Below are positions 55,064 to 64,000 of a stretch of 64,000 nt of DNA, in pieces (position 1 is the first letter of the stretch; the number at the start of each line of letters is the position of its first letter). Source of the stretch: Viola odorata (lineage: Eukaryota > Streptophyta > Magnoliopsida > Malpighiales > Violaceae); the NCBI GenBank assembly GCA_963691705.1, contig OY829542.1:3764188-3828187 (forward strand), given 5' to 3'. The position numbers and the translations under genes are program-made. The notes below the pieces were generated by a model. It saw only the letters and a program-made list of their open reading frames with translations, searched no databases and was not told where the DNA came from.

Positions 55064-55648
55064 ATGATATCTTGCAAGGACAAAGATTTTGATTTCTTAG
55101 TCAAGGTCACCGAAAAAAATGAGAGCGAACGACAGAGGAATATATTTATCGCTGAAGAGGTTCATGCAACTAAAAAGAGGACACCAACTGAAGAACAAAC
55201 CGATGAAGATGAGGAGTCATTAGCGGTAGTTTGGAAAAAGGAGCCAGCAAAATAAATTTCGAATGAATAATGCAACTGAAAAAATAATATGAACAATACG
55301 ACAAGGATGAAAGCAAGAATAAGAAGATGAAAAAAAAGGAGGTGAATCAAGAAAATCAAAGAAAAAGATCAACAACAAGCTAAAAAGTCAGCCAAGCCGA
55401 AAAAGAAAAGAGACAAAAAATAAGATGATGAAGTAATTATTTTGCCCACACCGATACTCATTGACGAAGACATTAAAAAGGAGGAGAAAACACAAACAAT
55501 GAGGGATATAAGATTTAAAATCATTGATGAACATATCGAAGATGAAGGCAAAAAAGAGACAAGGAAGGGAACAAGACTGAAGAACAAGAAATTTGATGAA
55601 TTATATGAGTATGAGCCCCTAATCAAAAAGATCAAGCAAAAAAAATAG
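55064..55648 (+). other. Lys/Glu-rich ORF pair inside the Helitron
   Basis: ORFs 55064-55255 and 55442-55648 encode charged, coiled-coil-like peptides (for example KKEETRKGTRLKNKKFDEL-type composition). They may be remnants of a captured host exon. No domain recognised. Confidence 0.3.
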
Positions 55649-56076
55649 TAAAATCATTTTACATTAATAATTATTATTAGTATACTTAACAATTTATATG
55701 GTTGGTTATAATACTTTAGAACAATATTTAAATACTATTAAGCTATTTTATCTATTAATAATAATTATTAGTATGTTTAATGATTTATATGGTCGGTTAT
55801 ATTACCTTAGAACAATATTTAAATAGTGACATTATCTATTTCAAATGATCAAAATTAATTTATAAATAATATCTAAAATAAATAATTGATTTCATACGAA
55901 AAATTGTCGCACGTGCAATGCACGTGCCCAAAATAACTAGTATGATTAAAAGAAGCAGCCAATGCGAATCTTTCATAAACAATAAACAACAAGAGTAAGA
56001 TCCAAAAACACCCCTCTCTACATGTAGCCACTCTTCTCATTGTCATCTTCTAAGTTGTATTTACAGTGAACTGAAA

Positions 56077-56673
56077 ATGGCAACTCCGTCGTTGTTCTTC
56101 TGCTTCTCAAGCTTAGTGTGTATGTACTTTTTCATAATTCTGACCAAGTTCTTCGACAAAGTATGGCTGAATCCTGCTCGGATCCAGTCTCTGATGAACT
56201 CACAAGGATTGAAAGGCCCTTCTTACATATTCTTCCATGGTAATGCCAAAGAGATCCTTGAAATGAGAAATGACATCAAGAACAGTCCCATGGAGTTGTC
56301 TCATGATATTTTTCCAAGAGTTCAGCCTCACTTTTGTTCTTGGATCAAGATATATGGTACTTAATACTTACACCAATCTTTATTACATATGTTGATTAAT
56401 TACTAATGTTATCAACAAATCTTTTTGTCTTTCCCAATTTTGGTTGTAGGGATGAATGTTCTTTACTGGCTTGGTCCGCAAGCTCACGTTATCCTCACAG
56501 ACCCTGATCTGGTTAAAGAGGTAATGAGGAACAACGATGGAGGATTCCCAAAATCAGACCTCCCAATCTGTATCAAGAAACTCTTAGGGGATGGACTTCT
56601 AACCTCAGAAGGTGAGAAATGGTCTAAGATGCGAAAACTCGCCAACCATGCTTTCTTCGCCGAGATCTTGAAG
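56077..56673 (+). pseudogene. CYP749-like P450 fragment (copy 5, exons 1-2 only)
   Basis: Exon 1 (56077-56356) and exon 2 (56450-56673) are open, in phase and carry all family features (MATPSLFFCFSS anchor, NVLYWLGPQAHVILTDPDLV, GEKWSKMRKLANHAF). After the exon 2 donor the sequence turns into the AT-rich intergenic repeat also found near 44500 and 49650. Exons 3-5, with the oxygen- and haem-binding motifs, are missing. A truncated gene. Confidence 0.88.
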
Positions 56674-58389
56674 GTAATTTATTCTAACAAGAGATGAATT
56701 TTTTTACTGTACATAAAAAACCATGCTATTATTTTTTACTTAATTAATGTATTAGATAACATTAAAAAATTTAGTGTGTTCAATTTAATTATATATTTAT
56801 TTATTAATTTTAATACAATTTATGATATATAATTTTAGAATTTTTCACTTGCACTATTAATTAATTTAGTATATATAATTAATCTATTTATTATATAATT
56901 TGAAAGAGACGATGTTTAAAAGTTTAAAAATTTGAAAAGTTGCATAATTCTCTATATAAGTACTTGTAAATCCTTCATTTTATTTACAAAAATAATTGGA
57001 GGTGTCTACCGACTATAAGTGTTGATAGTGATATTTATGCAAGTCAATGTTAGTTGCATTTTTATTCATTTTAGTTTTAATTCATTAGTGTTTAATTGTC
57101 AAAATAATTGTATATTATGTAAAATATTACTGTACATATTATACAGAATTAACGAATAGTTTTTAACCTATATCGTATGAATGATTGTTTATAATATAAT
57201 TCGCGCATTGTGCGAATTATATTATAAAATTTTTGCCTTATTTTTTATTAATTGTTTATACATGAACAATTTTTTAGGAACTTATTTTTTATTGTTTATA
57301 CATGAATTATATTATAAACAAGTTTTAGACTAGTTAACTTATTTTTTGGTATGCGGGAGAAACAGCCAATTCGAACCTACTTGTTATTCCAGAAACAGCA
57401 AGAAAAATATTCCGAAACAATGTCAATATCTTTGAACGAAACTTGGTTTGTTTTCAATAAGAATCCTTCGATATTGATTGTGTGAGGCAGCTTTATTTGA
57501 CTCTTTGGTTCAAGAAAAATATTCCGAAACAATGTCAATATTTTCCCTTCTCTTTAAAGTTAGATCGGAAAAGTCCGCCTTAGTTAAATCGGTGAGATCG
57601 AGTTCCGATCCTATGATTTTTGTCTTATTTAAGGTCCATTCTAAGTTATTTTTCTCTTTATTTCACGTGGTTGCTCTTAATAATATATATTCAGCTTATT
57701 TATTGATGTATCCAAGTGAGGGCACTTGTCTCCACTAACAAACAAAAAATAAAACAGTCTCTATACTTATATGTTTTTAAATATTACCCCATAAAAGTAT
57801 TAATATTGGTCTGTTTTTTGACAAATTAATATATAAGAGATTATGTAAATATCTTAAATTTAAATTATTGACTCATAAATCATACATTAAAAATAAATCT
57901 ATTTAAAATTATTTAGTATAATAAAGATTAAATCAATAATATATTTTAAAATTCACTCTTTCTCAAACTTATATATTTATGTATTTATTTGCCCCATAAA
58001 AATTAATTGTTCAAATAGATAGATAGTAATGATTTAAATTATTTTATCCAATTAAATGGTATAAAATCAAATAAAGTAAATAAAACAAAACCAAGCAAAA
58101 TAATTGTTGTAAAAAATAAACTTCGCTTCACTTTTTTCGAACTTGTAAGTTCCTAAAACACCAACAATTTTTACAAATATAAAAAAGTGAAAAAAAAATA
58201 TTCAGTTTTTATTAATCTTAATAAAAATTATTGCCCCACTAATAATTTTTTTTAGATACGCCACCGCCTTTATCGAAAAAATAATCAATCTTCTGGTGAC
58301 GTGGAGGCTTGCCTACCCGCCATTTCAAAGCGAAGAAAGTAAATTAGAATCTAGTTGCTAGATTTGTCAAACAGTTTTGCATCACTGCA
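56674..58389. other. intergenic repeat block upstream of P450 copy 6
   Basis: Parts match 44500-45050 and 45290-45613, the region upstream of copy 3. A perfect 17-base-arm hairpin lies at 57188-57228, and a direct repeat of about 31 bases (AAGAAAAATATTCCGAAACA...) occurs near 57400 and 57513. No gene seen. Confidence 0.5.
57188..57228. repeat. 17-base inverted repeat (ATAATTCGC...GCGAATTAT)
   Basis: The arms are TTTATAATATAATTCGC and its exact reverse complement, with loop GCATTGT. It resembles the subterminal hairpin of some Helitrons, but no CTRR end follows within 20 bases. Confidence 0.85.
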
Positions 58390-58399
58390 ATATTATAGC
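58390..58399 (+). promoter_or_regulatory. putative TATA box of P450 copy 6
   Basis: ATATTATAGCTAGCC, about 60 bases before the ATG at 58454, is shared with copies 2 and 3. Confidence 0.45.
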
Positions 58400-58453
58400 T
58401 AGCCTTCAATGCTCATGCCATCTTCTAACTTTTAATTTCTAATTACAGTGGAA

Positions 58454-60523
58454 ATGGCGGCTACTCTGTTGTTGTTCTGTTTTTCAAGCTGCTTATGTGT
58501 ATACTTCCTCATACTTTTGATCAAGTTCTTCAACAAAGTATGGTTGAATCCGCTTCGCGTTCAGTCCCTGATGAACAAGCAGGGATTGAAAGGCCCGTCT
58601 TATAAGTTCGTCTATGGTAATACCAAAGAGATCCTCGCAATGAGAAATGACAGCAACAACAGTCCCATGGAGTTGTCTCATGATATTTTTCCAAGAATTC
58701 AGCCTCATGTTTATACATGGATCAAGATTTATGGTAAGAGAAACCTTTATTACGTTTCTTTTCTAATAAGCAGACGAATCCTTCGGTTACCACATGTTAG
58801 TTGTATAATAATACAGAGGATTAAGTACCTGTAATAATTGATGTCAACAAATCTCGTCTTCCCAATATTTTTGCTGTAGGGATGAATGTTCTTTCCTGGC
58901 TTGGTCCAAAAGCTGAAATTATAGTCACAGATCCTGATCTAGCTAAAGAGGTGTTGAGCAATAAAAATGGAGGATACCAAAAAGCAGAGACCGCAATTTA
59001 TGTGAAGAAACTGTTGGGGGATGGGCTTGTAACCTCAGAAGGTGAGAAATGGTCTAAGATGCGAAAACTGGCCAACCATGCTTTCTTTGCTGAAAGCTTG
59101 AAGGTAATTAAAACAGCAAGATTAATGAATTATGACATCAACCAGAAGAAAATGGTTTAGTAACATCTGTCTTCTTGTTCTTGTAGGGTATGATTCCAGC
59201 AATGATTGCAAGCGCAGAGATGATGCTTGAGAAATGGAAACAGTACCAGAAAGTCAAGGAGATTGATATTTTCCGAGAATTCAAGTTTCTAACATCAGAA
59301 ATCATTTCCAGGACAGCGTTTGGGAGCAGCTACATGGAAGGGCAGAACATTTTTGATATGCTGATGAAGATGGCCAACATTGTAGAAAATAGTCGATACA
59401 AGATTAAAATTCCTGGAATTGGGTATTCTTTCACTTTTACTTACCAACCTATTGGGCCATTCAACTACACATACCTAGATAGAAAACATGCATCACTTTG
59501 TAATGATTTTTAAATTCCCTCTCTTACAGAAGATTTAATTGCTATAATTGGTCTGATTCGGTGGTTAATTGCAGGAAATTCGTAAAACTGGGTGACGACG
59601 TGGAATCAGACAAGCTGCAACAAGAGATTAGATATAGTATCACAAGAATGGTGAAGAAAAGAGAGGAGGAAGCGGTACTGTTGGATGATCAAGAAGTTGA
59701 TCGTTATGGAAACGATTTTCTTGGATTACTCCTAAAGGCATATAATGATGCAGATGAGGCCAAGAGAATATCTCTAGATGATGTGATTGATGAGTGCAAG
59801 ACCTTTTATGTTGCTGGGCAGGAAACAACCTTGAGTTCATTATGTTGGGCTGTACTTCTTCTGGCAATTCATCAAGATTGGCAGGACAAAGTCAGGAACG
59901 AGGTTCTTGAATTGTTGGGTCACCAAAATCCACAAGCTGACACCATCTCAAAACTAAAAGTTGTGAGTAAAACCCAATTCGCTCCAAATTAGACTCATCG
60001 GATCAAAACTAACCTTGTTTGCGTCGTCCAGGATAATTTTTTAACTTTTTTGTTGCGTTTTCTTTTCGTTTAGATGAGCATGGTTATCCACGAGTCTCTG
60101 CGGCTGTACCCTCCTGCTGTTTTTGCGAGTAGGAAAGCTACACGGCAAATCAAGTTGGGGAAACTAACTGTTCCGGCGGATATGAGACTGTTCATTTCGA
60201 TTTTAGCACTTCACCACAGCCCTGAATTATGGGGAGAGGATGTTCAGGAGTTCAAACCAGAGAGATTCGCAGAAGGAGTGGCTAAGGCTACAGGCAGTAA
60301 CATGGCTGCATTTATGCCATTTGGAATGGGACCAAGAAATTGTGTAGGCTTCAATTTCGCGCTGACAGAAATGAAGATTGTGCTCTCCATGATCCTGCAG
60401 CGCTACAGGTTTACTCTCTCGCCCACTCTCCTGTTACGGTTATCACGATTCGGCCACAACATGGACTTCAAGTCATCCTCCACCAATTGTAAGAGCAATT
60501 GTACAAAATTCTCACAACTCTAG
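58454..60523 (+). CDS. CYP749-like cytochrome P450 (copy 6, shifted C-terminus)
   Basis: Five exons, 58454-58733, 58880-59103, 59187-59422, 59575-59962 and 60074-60523, with the same borders as copy 3, give 525 residues. The membrane anchor, AGQETT (oxygen activation), ESLR, PERF and the haem loop GMGPRNCVG (Cys 466) are intact. Near 60423 ten bases present in copies 3 and 4 (AACCTATGTC) are missing. The last residues (HSPIKVLTIRPQHGLQ-type end) are therefore replaced by an unrelated tail that ends at 60523. The C-terminal strand is part of the substrate pocket in P450s, so activity may be altered or lost. Exon 3 differs from copy 3 (IDIFREFKFLTSE). It could be a functional variant or an early pseudogene. 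Confidence 0.82.
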
Positions 60524-60857
60524 GAAGTAGTTCTCGCTTGCTCTGGAAACGCTGGCTCATGCTTTACATTTTACTCGAGTAAACGGTGAAATCTACTACC
60601 ACCAGTCAGTGACATCCACAGCTAACACAAAAAATGAACTACTCCCTAGGACTGAGTAAACTGCATCATTTACTACACAAGTAATGTATAGAAAAGTGGA
60701 CTTTTTACGCTAGGAAGACAGTGTCATATTACCAGGGAAATTGTCCTGACGCACGCTCTTGTTGTTGTACTGTACACTCAACTAGTACTAATCAAATTAA
60801 TAATTGAAGCATGTTAGAACACTGATGATATAAAAAACGATATGCTATTATTAGAAT
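60524..60857. other. 3' flank duplicated with copy 4
   Basis: Closely matches 52136-52493. No gene. Confidence 0.6.
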
Positions 60858-60945
60858 AACTCTTAGGGGATGTGCTTCCACGCTCGGGTGGTGAGAAATG
60901 GTCTAAGATACGAGAACTGGTCAACCATATTGCTTTCAACTGTTA
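60858..60945 (+). pseudogene. isolated P450 exon 2 fragment
   Basis: Same LLGD...GEKWSKIRELVNH fragment as at 52494-52586, slightly more decayed. Confidence 0.75.
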
Positions 60946-60994
60946 GATACAAAGTTGAAAGCTAATCGATTCTTTCAGCTTCTCCTTGAAGGGT

Positions 60995-61411
60995 TGTTGA
61001 ATACAATATCTAGATATTATGTATAGAAATATTTAGATATTATAATTTCCACCCCATAAATAGAAGCAATTACAAACAAATTTTCCAATCTTACATTTGC
61101 TTCATCAATTCTAACATGGTAGCGGAACTAGTCTCCTAAAACCATTTTGTTATTTTTCCGGCGAATTTCTTTTTCGTTCTTCCGCTGCAGACTTTCGATA
61201 AACACCTCTATCGTCCTCTAAATCAAACACGCACCCCACCATCGTTTACATCGGCACCCAACCGACCAATCTGAAAATTTGTTCGACACCATCTTCAGCA
61301 AGAAACTCTTCAATTACAATCCACTTCCATCGATCAAGCTGCTGACATATTCACCAAAAATTTCTCTACTCGTCATTTTTAAGACCTACTCTTTAAACTC
61401 AAGTTGTCATC
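60995..61411 (+). mobile_element. remnant of a copia element
   Basis: A short LTR-like segment (60995-61116, TGTTGAATAC...TTCTAACA) is followed by TGGTAGCGGAAC, a primer-site-like tract. At 61331-61410 there is the last part of a copia RNase H (DQAADIFTKNFSTRHF, one stop). Gag and most of pol are deleted. A different copia LTR starts right after it. Confidence 0.6.
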
Positions 61412-61530
61412 TGTTAGATATACGTATTTATATATGTATGTATATACGTTGTATTAGTATTAGGTATATGGTATTAGGGTATATATATTGTAATGGTATG
61501 CATTAATGAAAGTAAGAGAGTATTATTACA
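61412..61530 (+). repeat. 5' LTR of copia element 2
   Basis: TG...CA ends, followed directly by a TGGTAGCGG primer site. Its partner lies outside the window, so the left end is inferred. Confidence 0.65.
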
Positions 61531-62134
61531 TGGTAGCGGAGCATTAAAACTGCTATTTTGCTGTCCTCTCGTCGGAATCGATTTCCAGCCATCTGCTACT
61601 CTCACCGCCCACATAGGAAGGAGCACACGCCTGAGACGAGTCGGCGACAGGTGGAATCGCCGCCATCGGAGCTGCCACGCGCCGCCAGTCGCAGCCGGAG
61701 CGTTTTCCGTCCAAGCCCACGCGCCGGCGAGTGAGGGCGCGTCCGGCGTCCTTTCCGGCAGCCGCGACCGGGGTTTTGCTCGCCTCGTCGAGATCGACAG
61801 GTACCCGTACTTGGTTTTCAATTTTGGCAATGTTTGATACTCAGTTTTGCTAAAATACGAAACTGCCCTTGGTTAATCTACTCGAACGGGTACGAATTTC
61901 ATTTCTGTGTTCCTGCTTGCATATTTGCTCGTCTGTATACGTTGAATCTGCTGCTGGTTGTGATTGAATGTTGTGTTTGTGCTCAATCTAGCTTGTGTTC
62001 GTATATTTGCTCGTATATTTGCTCCATATTTGCTGCGTATCTGCTGTGTATTGGTTGCACATTTGCTTAGTATTTGCTGCGCATTCAGTTGGTGTGGATT
62101 CAGTTGCTGCGTATTTGCTCGATTTGTGTTAAGA

Positions 62135-64000
62135 ATGACTGAGAATAAAGAGCTAACCAGGGGCGGGGTGCGGGACAGGCCCAACTCTAAACCTGGTTTT
62201 AAGGGTCGGGATGGTGACTACAAGGGTGGTGACTTAAGTGATGTTACTTGTTACTACTGCAAGGAGCCTGGTCATACAAAACGTTTCTGTAAGAAACTGC
62301 AGAATTACAATCAGAGGATGAAATCAACTAATCTAGTTGTTCTTACAAGCTCCTCACCTGATCCATCTAAGCCACTCTCAGAGGAGGAATTTGCCAGATT
62401 CTCCTTGTACCAAGAGCTTGTGAAAGCTAAAACATGTCTTGTCTCTAGTTCTAGTCAGTGGGTAGTTGATTCAGGTGCAAATGAACATATGACAGGTAAC
62501 ACAAATACTTTCTCCAATTTTAAGAAATTTAAAACATCTGCTCATGTCACCATTGTTGATGGCACCACTCGTAGTGTTGAGGGTTCTGGTATAGTTAAAC
62601 CAACTTCTGCTATTACTATGTCGTCTGTACTTAGTCTACCTGAGTTGGCTTTTAATCTGATGTCAGTTAGTAAACTTACAAAGGACCTCAACTGCTTCAT
62701 CTCTTTTTACCCTGATCATTGTCTCTTTCAAGATCTAGTGACAAAGCGGGTCTTTGGTAGAGGACATGTATCGGGTGGTCTGTATGTTCTGGATCCGTGG
62801 GTGCCAGAGTCAGTAGCCTGCTTCAGCTCCACTTCTCTGTTTGAAGCTCATTGCTGTCTGGGTCATCCATGTCTGCAGTATCTGAAGCAACTATGTCCAT
62901 AGTTCAAGTCAGTTACTTCCCTTGACTGTGAAACTTGTCATTTTGCGAAACATCATCGCACTTCTTTGGGTCCACGTACTAGTAAACGTGCGCTGTCTGC
63001 TTTTGAATTAGTCCATTCGGATGTTTGGGGTCCATGTCCTGTAACCGCCAAACCAGGATTCAGATATTTTATCACTTTTGTGGATGATTACTCAAGAATG
63101 ACTTGGGTATATTTTATGAAGAACAGGTCTGAGGTATTTTCTCATTTTTGTGCATTTTGTACTGAAATTCAGACTCAGTTTGGTACGTCTGTTCGCATTC
63201 TTAGAAGTGATAATGCTAAGGAATACATGTCAGAATCCTTTCAGCATTATATGACTCAGCATGGCATCTTGCATCAGTCTTCTTGCATTGATACACCAGC
63301 TCAAAATGGTGTGGCAGAGAGAAAGAACAGACACCTTTTGGAAACTGCTCGTACTCTTTTATTTCAGAACAAGGTTCCCAAGCAATTTTGGGTTGACGCT
63401 GTCTCTACAGCTTGCTTCTTGATTAATCGTATGCCTTCTGCAGTTCTTGATGATGGTATTCCAATTACTGTACTTGCTCCTGGAAGACCATTATTCCCCA
63501 TTGAGCCTAAGATTTTTGGTAGCACTTGCTATGTTCGTGATGTTCGTCCTCACATCACAAAGCTGGATCCTAAGGCCCTCAAGTGTCTCTTCTTGGGATA
63601 TTCTCGGCTTCAGAAGGGATATAGATGTTATTCTCCAGATCTTCAGAAATATCTGGTGTCTATTGATGTTGCCTTCTCTGAACAGGCACCATTCTTCTCA
63701 CATCCTGTTCCACAGGATGATGATCATGGTGATGATGATTGGTTGGTCTACTCTGCTCCTCCAGTCTCCTCTGCGCCTTCCCTATCTGCTCCTCCTCCTC
63801 CCTACTCTGCTCCTCCATTGGTTGTTTCTAATCAACCCTCTTGTGATAGTACCCTTGACCAGCCCTCTTCTTCGGGTACCTCTGCACAGTATATTGAGGA
63901 GAGGATCTTGACTGCAAATCCTAATCCTGTTACTGGTTCTTCTACGCTATCTGTGGCACCCATTGATACATGGCCTCCACCAGACTCCTCGTCACCTGAT
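62135..64000 (+). pseudogene. copia element 2 gag-pol, one nonsense codon, N-terminal gag missing
   Basis: The frame from ATG 62135 contains the gag zinc knuckle (CYYCKEPGHTKRFC), protease (WVVDSGANEHMTG), the pre-integrase HCCLGHP and CETC zinc-binding residues and the integrase (FITFVDDYSRMTWVYF, LRSDNAKEYMS, NGVAERKN). A Pro-rich linker follows, up to 64000. A TAG at 62900-62902 interrupts the frame in the pre-integrase region. The usual gag N-terminal half (about 200 residues) is absent; 61540-61830 is instead a GC-rich segment without gag similarity. Probably non-autonomous. Confidence 0.85.

Larger units (their letters stand above)
53363..55940 (+). mobile_element. Helitron, non-autonomous
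   Basis: The 3' end is diagnostic: a perfect 9-base hairpin GCACGTGCA-A-TGCACGTGC (55909-55927), nine bases, then CTAG (55937-55940) followed by T. The 5' end starts TCTATA (53363 or 53369) after an A and continues TACTATATAAAAAGCACGA, as in plant Helitrons. This implies insertion between A and T. Inside are a broken PIF1-type helicase segment (54314-54868), a MITE (53770-53894) and Lys/Glu-rich ORFs. No Rep (HUH) domain was seen, so it depends on another element for movement. Confidence 0.8.
61412..64000 (+). mobile_element. Ty1/copia retrotransposon 2 (runs off the window)
   Basis: A short 119-base LTR (61412-61530, TGTTAGATAT...ATTATTACA) is followed by the primer site TGGTAGCGGAGC, then gag-pol on the plus strand to the window end. 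The RT, RNase H and 3' LTR would lie beyond 64000. Confidence 0.8.

Noticed and set aside
63447..63911. 154-codon ORF overlapping copia 2 pol
   Set aside because: It is a shadow frame of the integrase and linker coding sequence.

Overview
The window is nuclear DNA of a flowering plant, almost certainly a eudicot. The evidence is spliced genes with AT-rich GT-AG introns, malectin-like receptor kinases, CYP72-clan P450s, plant LTR retrotransposons, a Helitron and Stowaway-type MITEs. Nothing in it lets me name the species.

Layout. 1-15.7 kb is a signalling cluster: three two-exon genes for small secreted cysteine-rich peptides (89-446, 889-1570, 7396-7759), one small Ser/Gly-rich protein gene (1918-2145, minus) and three intronless FERONIA-like (CrRLK1L) receptor kinase genes (3836-6391 minus, 9677-12040 plus, 13143-15644 minus). 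The peptide and receptor genes alternate on the map. 17-60.5 kb is a decaying tandem array of CYP749-like cytochrome P450 genes, all on the plus strand. One copy looks intact (45614-47591) and one is full length with a shifted C-terminus (58454-60523). The others are pseudogenes: 17037-19110; a copy split between 20077-20353 and 42158-42758; a chimera at 49958-52135; and a two-exon fragment at 56077-56673.

Between the two halves of the split P450 lie about 21.8 kb of transposon sequence: a truncated Ty1/copia element (20362-25351, minus), a Tat/Ogre-like Ty3/gypsy element without recognisable pol but with a 2.8 kb LTR and two tandem-repeat arrays (25352-34380, plus), and a defective Ty3/gypsy element with two LTRs (34381-42157, minus). 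The outer parts of the first two, and the middle P450 exons, are missing, so deletions followed the insertions. A Helitron of about 2.6 kb with recognisable ends and a broken PIF1-type helicase sits at 53363-55940, between a WAK-like gene fragment and a P450 fragment. The window ends in a second copia element (61412 onwards).

How the parts may relate. CrRLK1L receptors perceive cysteine-rich peptides in known systems (RALF, pollen-coat PCP-B). The interleaving of a cysteine-rich peptide family with three CrRLK1L genes is therefore the most attractive biological hypothesis here, but it rests on position only. The P450 array shows birth and death by unequal exchange and transposon insertion. 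The most unusual DNA structure is the roughly 33-unit satellite-like array at 32.3-33.4 kb, in which about half the units match the Pol III B-box consensus exactly.
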